This document shows positions 14,855 to 23,593 of a DNA stretch of 64,000 bases, one piece after another. Source of the DNA: an uncultured bacterium (GTDB lineage Bacteria > Desulfobacterota_D > UBA1144); contig CAJWZJ010000001.1 of NCBI GenBank assembly GCA_913050245.1, positions 1 through 64,000 of the forward strand, in the 5' to 3' direction. The stretch's first letter is position 1. The number at the start of each line of letters is the position of its first letter. Both the position numbers and the translations under genes were made by a program. The notes beneath the pieces are model-generated. The model was given only the letters and a program-made list of their open reading frames with translations, did not search any database and was not told the origin of the DNA.

Positions 14855-16591
14855 ATGGATAAGGATTTTGAATCAAAAGTAAATCTACATCTTAAAAGAA
14901 TCTATAAAGGAATCAATCTGAACAAAAAGATAGATTCTTTGGCTAAAGAACTAATAAATATAATAGGCAAAAAACGTAAGTTCAAAAAACCCATATTTGC
15001 AAAGAATTTATGGTCTGAAGATGACATAATGCTAATAACATATGGTGACTCTATTAGTAAAAATGAAGAAAAACCTCTTCTAACCCTAAATAATTTCCTA
15101 AATAAAGAGTTAAAAAACTTATTCTCAATTGTTCATATATTGCCCTTTTTTCCCTATAGTTCTGACGATGGTTTTGCTGTAAAAGATTATTATAGTGTTA
15201 ATCAAAATCTAGGTGATTGGAAGGCTATAAATGAAATTTCAAAAAATTTTAAGTTAATGAGTGACCTAGTTATAAATCATATGTCTAGCGAAAGCAAGTG
15301 GTTTAAAAATTTCCAAAATGATAAAGGTAAAGGTAAAGATTTTTTCCTGAAAGTTGATCCAATGATCGATTTGAATAAAATTTTTAGGCCTAGAGCAAAT
15401 GATGTTAGAAAATTAATTAATATAAAAGGTGAAGACATAAATGTTTGGTGTACATTTAGCCATGATCAGATAGATTTTGATTTTAGAAATTCTGAAGTTT
15501 TAAAAGAGTTCGTTTCAATAATAAAGTTTTATTTAGACAATGGTATAAAACTCCTAAGACTTGATGCAATTGCTTTCATCTGGAAACAGAAAAATACTAG
15601 ATGTATTAATTTAAATCAAACACATGAAATTGTTCGCTTATTTAGAACATTAATTGACTATTGCTACGATGATATAGTTATTCTAACAGAAACAAATATA
15701 TTGAAGCGTGAAAATCTTAGTTATTTTGGCAATTCAAATGAAGCACACTGGATATACAACTTCTCATTACCCCCATTATTGATATACACCATGATGACTG
15801 GAGACTGTACCAGATTACGACAGTGGCTAATGACAATGCCACCCACCCAAAATGGTACTGCTTATTTAAATTTTATTTCTTCTCATGATGGTATAGGTTT
15901 AAGACCGGCAGAGGGTATTTTAAACGAGAAGGAATTAGATACGCTTGTGAATTCAATTGTGAAATTAGGTGGAAAAATTTCATCAAGAAAAACACCTCAA
16001 GGAAAATTAGCAGCTTACGAAATGAACATATCACTTGTTGATGCGTTTTCGGGTGATCAAAAAGGTTTTGATGAATTTTCTTTAGAAAGATTTATGTGTG
16101 CTCATGCAATAATGCTTTCTTTAGAAGGTGTTCCTGCTATTTATATTAATGCACTGGTAGGAACTAAGAATGACAATATTGGATATGAAAAGACAAATAT
16201 GAATAGAACTATTAATAGGTTTAAGTGGAATATAAATGAACTTAAATCTATCTTAGAAGATAAAAATTCACATCATTATATTAAATTTAATGTATTAAAG
16301 AGACTTATTAAAATTAGAAGAAATCAGCCAGCCTTCCATCCTAATGCTGATCAATATACCTTGCAATTGAATAAGAAAATTTTTGGATTTTACAGACAGT
16401 CATTAGACAGAAAACAAACAATTTTTTGTTTAAGCAATGTATCTAAAAAACATCATTCTATATCATTGATAGATTTAAATATCAAAATTTCTGGTGAATG
16501 GAATGATTTAATATCAGAGGATAGTTTAGAGTTTGATGATGACTATCTTCATTTAAAGCCTTATCAAACTGTATGGCTTTCAAATGTATAA
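14855..16591 (+). CDS. GH13_18 phosphorylase, probable glucosylglycerate phosphorylase
   Basis: 578 residues of the sucrose-phosphorylase subfamily of GH13. It shows the (beta/alpha)8 landmarks: HILPFFPYSSDDGFAVKDYY, LVINHMSSES, the nucleophile Asp in LLRLDAIAFIWK, the acid/base Glu in VILTETN, and the transition-state Asp in SSHDGIGLRP. E. coli YcjM of this subfamily phosphorolyses glucosylglycerate. Here the gene sits in the glucosylglycerate synthesis operon, so it probably recycles the solute to glucose-1-phosphate and glycerate. Sucrose phosphorylase or glucosylglycerol phosphorylase are alternatives that residue-level comparison would separate. It is the last gene of the operon. Confidence 0.82.
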   Translation: MDKDFESKVNLHLKRIYKGINLNKKIDSLAKELINIIGKKRKFKKPIFAKNLWSEDDIMLITYGDSISKNEEKPLLTLNNFLNKELKNLFSIVHILPFFPYSSDDGFAVKDYYSVNQNLGDWKAINEISKNFKLMSDLVINHMSSESKWFKNFQNDKGKGKDFFLKVDPMIDLNKIFRPRANDVRKLINIKGEDINVWCTFSHDQIDFDFRNSEVLKEFVSIIKFYLDNGIKLLRLDAIAFIWKQKNTRCINLNQTHEIVRLFRTLIDYCYDDIVILTETNILKRENLSYFGNSNEAHWIYNFSLPPLLIYTMMTGDCTRLRQWLMTMPPTQNGTAYLNFISSHDGIGLRPAEGILNEKELDTLVNSIVKLGGKISSRKTPQGKLAAYEMNISLVDAFSGDQKGFDEFSLERFMCAHAIMLSLEGVPAIYINALVGTKNDNIGYEKTNMNRTINRFKWNINELKSILEDKNSHHYIKFNVLKRLIKIRRNQPAFHPNADQYTLQLNKKIFGFYRQSLDRKQTIFCLSNVSKKHHSISLIDLNIKISGEWNDLISEDSLEFDDDYLHLKPYQTVWLSNV

Positions 16592-16634
16592 AAATTAAAA
16601 AATTAATCATTAAAGTGTATTATTATTTTACAAG

Positions 16635-17618
16635 ATGAGAATTTGTGAAGTTATAGCTAGTAAGAAATATAAAAGAATACTAATAACAATTGCTGAGAAG
16701 CAAGGAGCCATTGACTATTGGTGGTCATCTGAACTTGAAGATGGGAGACAAATATTTACAATGGTTGTTGCCGATGATACTAGACAATCTTTGATTGATA
16801 GCTTACAAGTTTTATTTGAAGAAGATAAGCAAGCAAAAATATTAATTCTCCCTGTAGATGCTTCAATACCAAGACTTCAAGAATCAAAGAACACCAATGA
16901 AGAAATTAAATCTAAAACTACTAGGGAAGAGTTATTTGAACAAGTAAGCAAGGGAGTAAATTTTAATATCAATTATGTCTTTATGGTAATTCTTTCATCT
17001 ATTGTTGCGACAATTGGACTATCAGAGGATAATATTGCTGTTGTAGTTGGAGCTATGGTTATCGCTCCACTCCTTGGTCCAAATCTTGCTCTATCATTTG
17101 CTGCTACAATAGGATCAAAAAAACTTATATTTACATCCTTAAAATCCTTGCTAATAGGTATAGCACTAACTTTATGTATAACATTTATAATTTCTTTTTT
17201 TACAGAAATGAATTATCTGAGTAATGAGATCATAACTAGAACTAAAGTTGGAATTGGAGATATTGTTTTAGCTCTAGCATCTGGAGCTGCTGCAGCTCTT
17301 TCTATGACGACTGGAATATCGGCATCATTAGTTGGAGTAATGGTATCAGTTGCCTTATTACCACCAGCAGCAAGTTTTGCAATTTTACTTGCAAACGATA
17401 GATTAGAACTTGCAGCAGGTGCCTTGATACTACTTTTAATTAATACAGTTTGTGTACAACTAAGTGGAAGCTTAACATTTATGTATCAAGGTTTTCGTGG
17501 TAGAACATATAATGAAAGGGAAGATGCTAAAAGTGGCCTTACTTTTTTTATGGCCTTCTGGATAGTTTTAATAGCAATTTTAGTCACTAGCCTTATGTTT
17601 TATAGAGGAATTATATAA
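16635..17618 (+). CDS. TIGR00341/DUF389 family membrane protein
   Basis: 327 residues. A soluble N-terminal domain of about 85 residues (MRICEVIASKKYKRILITIAEK... ILILPVDASIPR) is followed by six or so transmembrane helices. Hallmark stretches of the family are NIAVVVGAMVIAPLLGPNLALSFA and LASGAAAALSMTTGISASLVGVMVSVALLPPAASFA. Function is unknown, though transport or mechanosensing has been suggested for relatives. It is followed after 1 nt by a thioesterase gene. Confidence 0.88.
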   Translation: MRICEVIASKKYKRILITIAEKQGAIDYWWSSELEDGRQIFTMVVADDTRQSLIDSLQVLFEEDKQAKILILPVDASIPRLQESKNTNEEIKSKTTREELFEQVSKGVNFNINYVFMVILSSIVATIGLSEDNIAVVVGAMVIAPLLGPNLALSFAATIGSKKLIFTSLKSLLIGIALTLCITFIISFFTEMNYLSNEIITRTKVGIGDIVLALASGAAAALSMTTGISASLVGVMVSVALLPPAASFAILLANDRLELAAGALILLLINTVCVQLSGSLTFMYQGFRGRTYNEREDAKSGLTFFMAFWIVLIAILVTSLMFYRGII

Positions 17619-17619
17619 A

Positions 17620-18021
17620 ATGAAAGATTGGATAAATAATATGCTGAAAGGAAACTTTATAGAGGAACTAGGTATTGAATTGGTCAGCTATAAAAAAAAC
17701 TCAAATGTTATTTTGAAAATGGAAGCAGTAGATAAACTTTTAGCACCAAATGGTTATATACATGGAGGTGCTATCACTTCTCTTGCTGATACTGCTACTG
17801 GAATAGCAACTTTTCTTAATATAAGTAAAGAACAAAATTTTACCACCATAGAATTAAAAACTAATTTTATAAGTGCGGCAAAAAAAAGAGATATATTAAT
17901 TTGTGAAGCAGTATTAGTTCACAAAGGACGTACCACCCAAGTTTGGGATGCGAACGTTCAAAGTGAAAAAAATGGAAAAAAAATTGCAATAATGAGATGC
18001 ACGCAGTTTATTTTTAATTAA
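17620..18021 (+). CDS. PaaI-type hotdog thioesterase
   Basis: 133 residues with a single hotdog domain. The family signature is NGYIHGGAITSLADTATGIA, where the Asp of LAD and the HGG loop belong to the PaaI active site. TIELKTNFISAAKKRD follows as the central strand, and GRTTQVWDANVQSEKNGKKIAIMRCTQFIF ends the sheet. It likely hydrolyses acyl-CoA or aryl-CoA thioesters in the cytoplasm. The substrate is not predictable. It is coupled to the DUF389 gene. Confidence 0.87.
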   Translation: MKDWINNMLKGNFIEELGIELVSYKKNSNVILKMEAVDKLLAPNGYIHGGAITSLADTATGIATFLNISKEQNFTTIELKTNFISAAKKRDILICEAVLVHKGRTTQVWDANVQSEKNGKKIAIMRCTQFIFN

Positions 18022-18023
18022 TA

Positions 18024-18773
18024 TTATTTTTTTATTTTGATTTTTCTAAGCTTCTCTTGTGTTTCTTCTGAATAGAAAATATCAAGAAATTCATCTAATT
18101 TAGAATCTTCATCATTTAGTAAAGAGAGATTGGATATTTGAAGTGATTTTTTTAAATCCTTAATTGCAATTAAACTCTTAGAACCATAATCATCAATTAA
18201 TTTTTCAAATAAAAAATCATCATTTTCTTCATAGAGATCATTTACAAGACCATAATCTTTTGCCAAAGAGGGATTTAAAAGCTTGCCACCTAGTAAAATT
18301 TCTTTAGCATTTTTTGTTCCTACAATTGATTTTAAAATCTCAATAGTTGAACTAAATAATGATAAACCAATATTGATTTCGTTTAGAGCAATTTTAGATC
18401 TATTATTAACCATAAACCTAAAATCAGTAGAAAGAGCTAACATACATCCACCGCCAGTTGCATGACCATTGATTTTTGATATTGTAATTTTTGAAGATAA
18501 ATATATTTTTTTACATGTATTAACTAAAAGATTTAATGTTTCTTTGACCTGGCTTCTTGTAAGTAATAATATTTCGGGAATATCGAGTCCAAATGAAAAA
18601 AATTTACTATCACCACCTGATAGTATTAATATATTGATATCACAATTACTTTCAATTTCATCAAGAATTATATTTAGTTCACTTAGAAGATCATAATTTA
18701 GAGCATTAACGGGGCTTCTGTTTAAATCTATTTTTACGGATTTACCTTTATTTGTAACAATAAAATAAGACAC
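18024..18773 (-). CDS. Enoyl-CoA hydratase/isomerase (crotonase) family protein
   Basis: 249 residues with the crotonase fold. KIDLNRSPVNALN, the oxyanion-hole segments KFFSFGLDI and GHATGGGCMLALSTDFR, and NEINIGLSLF are recognisable. A single acidic residue (Glu of NEINIGL) sits at the usual catalytic region, and the C-terminus is Lys-rich. This looks more like a delta3-delta2-enoyl-CoA isomerase than a classical hydratase, but that is not certain. The start is a GTG at 18773 inside an 8-bp hairpin (18764-18782), and no ribosome-binding site is visible. Confidence 0.8.
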   Translation of the reverse strand: MSYFIVTNKGKSVKIDLNRSPVNALNYDLLSELNIILDEIESNCDINILILSGGDSKFFSFGLDIPEILLLTRSQVKETLNLLVNTCKKIYLSSKITISKINGHATGGGCMLALSTDFRFMVNNRSKIALNEINIGLSLFSSTIEILKSIVGTKNAKEILLGGKLLNPSLAKDYGLVNDLYEENDDFLFEKLIDDYGSKSLIAIKDLKKSLQISNLSLLNDEDSKLDEFLDIFYSEETQEKLRKIKIKK

Positions 18774-18794
18774 AGTCTTATTATAAACTACAAA

Positions 18795-18986
18795 TTATGT
18801 TAAAGCCGCAAATGTCATGAATACAGTTGCAAACAAAACTAAGAAATAATAGCTCAATCCCCTAACCAAAGGTGCTTTGGGGATCATATGCTGGTCATAT
18901 AATCTTAGATACTCTGATTTGCTACTTTGCTTTTTTCTCCTGGAATTTATGAAAGAATTTCCAGCTATATAAGTATCTTTTGCCAT
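18795..18986 (-). CDS. 63-residue single-pass membrane protein
   Basis: A basic N-terminal half (NSRRKKQSSKSEYLRLYDQHMIPKAPL) is followed by one C-terminal transmembrane helix (GLSYYFLVLFATVFMTFAAL). A good ribosome-binding site (TAGGAGGTAC) precedes the ATG, and a near-perfect promoter lies upstream (19013-19040). High expression is therefore likely. I do not recognise a family. A small subunit of a membrane complex is conceivable, but nothing shows which. Confidence 0.68.
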   Translation of the reverse strand: MAKDTYIAGNSFINSRRKKQSSKSEYLRLYDQHMIPKAPLVRGLSYYFLVLFATVFMTFAALT

Positions 18987-19012
18987 CTTGTACCTCCTAC
19001 CCTCTTTATCAC

Positions 19013-19040
19013 AATATAAATATAAATTTATTTATGTCAA
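19013..19040 (-). promoter_or_regulatory. Strong sigma-70 promoter of the 63-residue membrane protein
   Basis: On the minus strand TTGACA (19040-19035), 16 bp, TATATT (19018-19013), with the predicted start near 19006, just upstream of the TAGGAGG ribosome-binding site. Confidence 0.72.
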
Positions 19041-19120
19041 GGTTTTTTATATATTTTAGCAATTTTTTCTGGACATAATAATATATTAGTATATTTGTCA
19101 ATATCAGTTAAATTATATTT

Positions 19121-19297
19121 ATGAAATTATTATCAATATTATTGCTAGTTATATCACTATCATATACAGGCGTTTCATACGCAGGGCATTGCAGTGGTGG
19201 TCATGACAATAAAAAGTCTGATTCATGTTCTGAAAAATCATATGGTGATAAGGCATCATCATGTAGTGAGAAATCTAGTGATAGACAAGAAAGCTAG
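19121..19297 (+). CDS. Short secreted Cys/His-containing peptide upstream of azurin
   Basis: 58 residues: MKLLSILLLVISLSYTGVSYA is a clear signal peptide with an AxA-like cleavage site, then GHCSGGHDNKKSDSC and two related SEKS units around a second Cys-rich patch (SCSEKSYG, SCSEKSSD). Three cysteines and two histidines in a 37-residue mature peptide suggest metal binding. It ends 15 nt before the azurin gene, whose ribosome-binding site (AGGGAG) lies in the gap. The pair is probably one transcript. A role in copper delivery to azurin is inferred from position and composition only. Confidence 0.6.
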   Translation: MKLLSILLLVISLSYTGVSYAGHCSGGHDNKKSDSCSEKSYGDKASSCSEKSSDRQES

Positions 19298-19312
19298 CTC
19301 AGGGAGTTAATT

Positions 19313-19762
19313 ATGAATATAATCAATACTTCATTAGTATTTATTTTTACATTTCTTATTGCTCAATTATCTTTTGCATCTTCATGTTCTGTAGATTTGG
19401 AAGGTAATAACATGATGCAATTTTCCTCAACCTCTATCCAAATAGATTCATCATGCTCTAAATTTACTATTAAATTTAAAAACACCAGCAACCTTGATAA
19501 AGAAATCGCTGGACATAATGTTGTTGTATCTAAATCCTCTGATTTTGACGAATTAACAAATTTAGTTGATCCCTCAAATGGTATGAACGAAGGCTTCTTG
19601 CCTTCTAACTCTAAAGTAATTGCAAAAACACCCTTTTTGGGTCCAAACGAGAGTTATGATCTTGTAATCGATGTTAGCAGATTGAATTCCGGTGATAATT
19701 ATGTTTTTTGGTGCAGTTTCCCTGGTCACTGGGGGATTATGAAAGGGGATCTAAATCTTTAA
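19313..19762 (+). CDS. Azurin (type 1 blue copper protein)
   Basis: 149 residues with signal peptide MNIINTSLVFIFTFLIAQLSFA. The mature part has the azurin pattern: an N-terminal disulfide pair (SSCSVDLEGNNMMQF and SSCSKFTI), the first copper His in IAGHNVVVSK, and the C-terminal ligand loop FWCSFPGHWGIMKG supplying Cys, His and the axial Met. It acts as a periplasmic one-electron carrier. Possible partners are nitrite reductase, cytochrome c peroxidase or a terminal oxidase, and none is encoded nearby. It lies downstream of the Cys-rich peptide and overlaps the stop of the convergent gene. Confidence 0.92.
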   Translation: MNIINTSLVFIFTFLIAQLSFASSCSVDLEGNNMMQFSSTSIQIDSSCSKFTIKFKNTSNLDKEIAGHNVVVSKSSDFDELTNLVDPSNGMNEGFLPSNSKVIAKTPFLGPNESYDLVIDVSRLNSGDNYVFWCSFPGHWGIMKGDLNL

Positions 19763-20010
19763 GGTCCAGAATTTGCCAGTATACATCTAAAATCAGCCTC
19801 AAGTTCATTCCCTTCAAAATCAATATGACAGACATTAATTTCATGTCTTCTACACCATACCTGTAATCCTATATCGCTAAACCCGATATCAAGTTTAGAA
19901 TAATCTTGAAGTGATGTAGAATCTGTCATTCCTGACTCAAATTCTTTCTGGCATTCAGAACAAGCTATATAATCAATAATACTCTTTTTCAAATTATCAC
20001 TCACAACCAT
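19759..20010 (-). CDS. Small conserved protein of unknown function (WCRRHE motif)
   Basis: 83 residues, cytoplasmic. It has a Cys pair near the N-terminus (YIACSECQKEF) and a striking segment DIGFSDIGLQVWCRRHEINVCHIDFEGNEL, whose Cys and His residues could bind a metal. I recall similar small uncharacterised proteins in proteobacterial genomes with a WCxRH.xNVxHIDFEG pattern. No function is known. It converges on azurin with a 4-nt overlap. Confidence 0.62.
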   Translation of the reverse strand: MVVSDNLKKSIIDYIACSECQKEFESGMTDSTSLQDYSKLDIGFSDIGLQVWCRRHEINVCHIDFEGNELEADFRCILANSGP

Positions 20011-20049
20011 ATTAAAACTGATATAATGAATAAAACAAAAGGATTTATT

Positions 20050-20148
20050 ATGAGAGTTATTTGGATAATGCTTTTCTTTATTTTTTTTACAATCTATTTG
20101 GCGCTGAATTATAAAAGTGTCTTTAGTTTTTTTGGTATAAGCATTTAA
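20050..20148 (+). CDS. Possible 32-residue membrane microprotein
   Basis: Reads MRVIWIMLFFIFFTIYLALNYK then SVFSFFGISI: one hydrophobic helix with a short tail. AAAGGATT precedes the ATG by a suitable distance. It lies alone on the plus strand between two minus-strand genes. Such short hydrophobic frames can arise by chance in AT-rich DNA, so confidence is low. Confidence 0.3.
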   Translation: MRVIWIMLFFIFFTIYLALNYKSVFSFFGISI

Positions 20149-20162
20149 TTAATAAATTATAC

Positions 20163-20930
20163 TTACAGATTATTTTTTTCATCAATCTTAGATTGCCAAT
20201 AAATCAAATCACCAGTTTCACATAAAAATTGTTTTTTTATTTGATTATTGATTGGATTTAGCACTACATCTCTAGGCTGTCCGATTTGTACTATTTTCCC
20301 CTGATCTATTATTGCCAGCTTATCTGCTACTTCTAATGCATCATTAAAGTCATGCGAAACCATTAGAGTCGTAATTTCCTCATCCTTTAAAATTTTTTTA
20401 GTATCTTGTCTTAGTGAAAACTTTAAAGCTCTATCAATTGAACTGAACGGCTCATCCATTAATAAAATTTTCGGGGAAGGAGCCAAAGCTCTTGCTAGAG
20501 ATACCCTTTGCTGCTCACCACTAGAGATTTCATGAGGGTATGAATTTTCATACTTTTCAATTTTAAAGATTTCCATAAGGTATTTTGCACGGCTTTTCTT
20601 ATTAATTTTCGTATCATCAAGGCCAAAGCATATATTGTCAATAATTTTAAGATGTGGGAATAAAGCTCTTTCTTGTACAACTAGACCTACCTGCCTCTTG
20701 TGTGGATCAATAAAAATATCATCATTTGAAATAACTTGATTACCTATTCTTATTTCACCACTAATTTGCTTTTCAAGACCTGCTATTATTCTTAATAATG
20801 TTGTTTTGCCAGCACCAGACTCTCCTATTAAACATGTTATTTCGCCATCAATTAGTTCGATAGATAAACTATTAAGCACAGGGCCATTACTATAGGAGTA
20901 TAAAATATCGCTGGCTATTAAATTACTCAT
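20163..20930 (-). CDS. fbpC: Ferric iron ABC transporter ATP-binding protein
   Basis: 255 residues. Walker A is GESGAGKTTLL, the Q-loop lies in GLVVQERALFPHL, the signature is SSGEQQRVSLARAL, Walker B is ILLMDEPFSSID, and the H-loop is MVSHDFNDAL. The short C-terminus lacks a full TOBE domain. Placed after an FbpB-type permease and an FbpA/FutA-type binding protein, it energises ferric iron uptake. It overlaps the permease by 8 nt. Confidence 0.9.
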   Translation of the reverse strand: MSNLIASDILYSYSNGPVLNSLSIELIDGEITCLIGESGAGKTTLLRIIAGLEKQISGEIRIGNQVISNDDIFIDPHKRQVGLVVQERALFPHLKIIDNICFGLDDTKINKKSRAKYLMEIFKIEKYENSYPHEISSGEQQRVSLARALAPSPKILLMDEPFSSIDRALKFSLRQDTKKILKDEEITTLMVSHDFNDALEVADKLAIIDQGKIVQIGQPRDVVLNPINNQIKKQFLCETGDLIYWQSKIDEKNNL

Positions 20931-22512
20931 TTAAATTATTCCTCATAAATTTTATTAATATTATAATTGGAATTAAACATACCATAACAATTGCAATTGA
21001 TGGTCCTGCAGCTTCTATCATTCTCTCATCAGAAGCATAACTATAAGCAGAAACAGATAATGTATTAAAATTAAAAGGCCTTAAGATTAATGTTATAGGT
21101 AACTCTTTTATAACTTCAATCATAAAGACCAACATTGCAATTAAAAAACTTTTTTTAAGTAAAGGTATATGGACATTGTTTAAAATTTTATTTTTTGGTT
21201 TCCCAAGACTTGATGCAACATCATCAAGAATATTTGGTATCTTCTTAAACCCTGATTCAATACTTGAATTTGGTAATGCATAAAATTTAACCATATACGC
21301 AAAAATTAGACCTATTAATGAACCTGTTAAAAGAATATTGAAGTAATTATCAATTACAAGGAATAGATTTAATACGCCTAGCGCTAGTACTATTCCAGGT
21401 ATACCATAACCTGAAGTAATCGATTTATTAATAAAGCTGAGATATTTTGATCTCTTTATTCTCAAAACATAATTAATAAAAGTTGCTGTTGCAATACAGA
21501 AAAGTCCACCAACTATAGCTAGAGAAATAGAATTATATATGGAATAGAATAATTCAATATTAATAAATGATGATTCATGAAAAATAGCCCAATATAATAA
21601 TTGTATAAATGGAACTAAAAAACCAATAATTATAGGCAACGAACATATCATAATGGCTAAGATACTTTTAGAGCCTTTTAAGGGAGTTGGAATTAGTTCA
21701 CGATTACTTGTTGAGGAGGAAGAATAAACTATTTTCCTTCTAGAGTACTTTTCAATTAATATAAGTATTAGAAATATTAAAAATAATAAACTAGCTAGTT
21801 GCTTTGCTGTTACCAGATCATTTAAGCCAAACCAAGTTCTAAATATTCCTGATGTAAAAGTTGGTATTGCAAAATGTTCTACCGCTCCAAAATCAGATAA
21901 AACCTCCATACCTACTAGCATAAGTGATGCAACAATTGCTGGTCTTGCTATTGGTAGTGCTACTTTAAAAAAAGTTTTTGTTCTGGAAAAACCAAGAGTT
22001 CTAGAAACATCGAAAATATCTCTTGATTGATTAGAGAATGCATTTTGAGCAATTAAGTATACATATGGGTAAAGAGTAAAAGAAAAGACAATTATAGCCC
22101 CTCCAATACTTCTAACTGAAGGAAAAAAGGTATAATCCTCACCAAGATTAAAGATTATTCTTGCAATATCATTAGCAGTTCCATAACTATCAAACAAACC
22201 TGTAAATGCATAAGCCATAATATAGGGTGGAATTGAGAAAGGTAATACTAGCGCCCAAGAAAAAAAATCTTTGCCTTTAAAATCACAAGTTGAAACTATC
22301 CATGCAGTCGAAACTCCAATAATAAAAACTCCAATTGATACTCCTAAGAATAATTTGAAAGAATTAAAAAAATATTCAAATAGAACTGTATCTATTAAAT
22401 GGTTCCAGTTGGATGAAAAATCTTGAAAGAGACTAAGGAAAATTATTATTGCAGGTATTGAAAAAAAAATACCAATTAATGTTGTAGGAAATAATGAAAA
22501 AAAATTTTTCAT
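20923..22512 (-). CDS. fbpB: Ferric iron ABC transporter permease (FbpB/FutB type)
   Basis: 529 residues with about twelve transmembrane helices in two homologous halves, as in FbpB/SfuB. Each half has the binding-protein-dependent transport loop: DVSRTLGFSRTKTFFKVALPIARPAI in the first and DVASSLGKPKNKILNNVHIPLLKKSF in the second. The N-terminal helix and large size are normal for iron permeases of this type. It is cotranscribed with the ATPase gene (8-nt overlap) and follows the binding-protein gene by 49 nt. Confidence 0.9.
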   Translation of the reverse strand: MKNFFSLFPTTLIGIFFSIPAIIIFLSLFQDFSSNWNHLIDTVLFEYFFNSFKLFLGVSIGVFIIGVSTAWIVSTCDFKGKDFFSWALVLPFSIPPYIMAYAFTGLFDSYGTANDIARIIFNLGEDYTFFPSVRSIGGAIIVFSFTLYPYVYLIAQNAFSNQSRDIFDVSRTLGFSRTKTFFKVALPIARPAIVASLMLVGMEVLSDFGAVEHFAIPTFTSGIFRTWFGLNDLVTAKQLASLLFLIFLILILIEKYSRRKIVYSSSSTSNRELIPTPLKGSKSILAIMICSLPIIIGFLVPFIQLLYWAIFHESSFINIELFYSIYNSISLAIVGGLFCIATATFINYVLRIKRSKYLSFINKSITSGYGIPGIVLALGVLNLFLVIDNYFNILLTGSLIGLIFAYMVKFYALPNSSIESGFKKIPNILDDVASSLGKPKNKILNNVHIPLLKKSFLIAMLVFMIEVIKELPITLILRPFNFNTLSVSAYSYASDERMIEAAGPSIAIVMVCLIPIIILIKFMRNNLNE

Positions 22513-22561
22513 TAAAGAATGATAAATTAACTGTAAATTTTATCTAGTGAAAACAATATGT

Positions 22562-23584
22562 TTATTTCCATCCGGATTTATCCATCAGTCTAACAGCTCT
22601 GGGGTTCAGTTCACCAAGGATTCTAACTTTTAAATTATCCTCTTTATATTTTTCTACCAAATTCTTTATAACAGGACTAGGGTCTAAATTTTTAATAATA
22701 GGATACTCAAATGTATTATAAACAATATGCTTTTGAATCTCGGGTTCCAAAAGAAATTCTAAATATTTAATAGCATTATCATAGTTCTTTGAGTTTTTAA
22801 GGATGCCTGCCCCACTGATATTAACATGCACTCCCCTATTCGTTTGATTTGGAAAAACAACTTTTATTCTATTAGCAGCCTCTTTTTGCTTAGGTCCACC
22901 CTTACCAGAAATCATAATTCCTAGATAGTAACTATTAACAACAGCAAGATCTGCCTCACCATATGCAACGGCCATAACTTGGGCTCTATCATTACCTTGT
23001 GGCTTTCTTGCAAAATTAGATACAAAATTATCTAACCATTCGCTCATTACCTTTCTTCCATTGTGGTGAATCATTGATGCAATTAATGATTGATTATAAA
23101 TATTTGAAGAGCTTCTAATGGCTATTTTATCTTTATATTCATCTTTACTTAAATCCTCGTAATTAATATTTTTAATTTCTTCATAATCAAAAACATTAGG
23201 ATTGTAAACTATAATTCTAAATCTTTTGGTAATACCAATCCATTTATTTGAAGGACCGATATATTGGGAATCTATAGATTTAATAATCTTTTTTGAATTA
23301 ATTTTTCTAAAAAAACCTTCATTTTCTACCTTCCAGAGATTTCCAGCATCTACAGTAATAAATATATCAGCTGGACAATTTTTACCTTCAGACTTTATTC
23401 TTTCAAATAATGCTTTACCTTTTCCTGATACGTAATTTACTTTAATTCCAGTTTTTTCCTCAAATTTCTTATAAATTTTAATATCAGATTCGTAGTGTCT
23501 TGAGGTATAAATATTAACTACTTCTTGAGCATAAATATTTATGTTTAGAAAAATAAAAATAAAAAATGAAATAAAAATTCTCAT
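22562..23584 (-). CDS. fbpA: Periplasmic ferric iron-binding protein (FutA/FbpA family)
   Basis: 340 residues with signal peptide MRIFISFFIFIFLNINIYA. The mature protein starts EVVNIYTSRHYESD, the usual beginning of FutA/IdiA, where the Tyr and His of YTSRHY contribute to iron binding. The C-lobe Tyr pair is in VNSYYLGIMISG. GADGxW-type hinge segments (PADIFITVDAGNLW) and SSSNIYNQSLIASMI are present. It captures Fe3+ for the FbpBC transporter. A 25-bp palindrome (23594-23618) sits 10 nt before its start and probably controls the whole operon. Confidence 0.92.
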   Translation of the reverse strand: MRIFISFFIFIFLNINIYAQEVVNIYTSRHYESDIKIYKKFEEKTGIKVNYVSGKGKALFERIKSEGKNCPADIFITVDAGNLWKVENEGFFRKINSKKIIKSIDSQYIGPSNKWIGITKRFRIIVYNPNVFDYEEIKNINYEDLSKDEYKDKIAIRSSSNIYNQSLIASMIHHNGRKVMSEWLDNFVSNFARKPQGNDRAQVMAVAYGEADLAVVNSYYLGIMISGKGGPKQKEAANRIKVVFPNQTNRGVHVNISGAGILKNSKNYDNAIKYLEFLLEPEIQKHIVYNTFEYPIIKNLDPSPVIKNLVEKYKEDNLKVRILGELNPRAVRLMDKSGWK

Positions 23585-23593
23585 AATCGTAAC

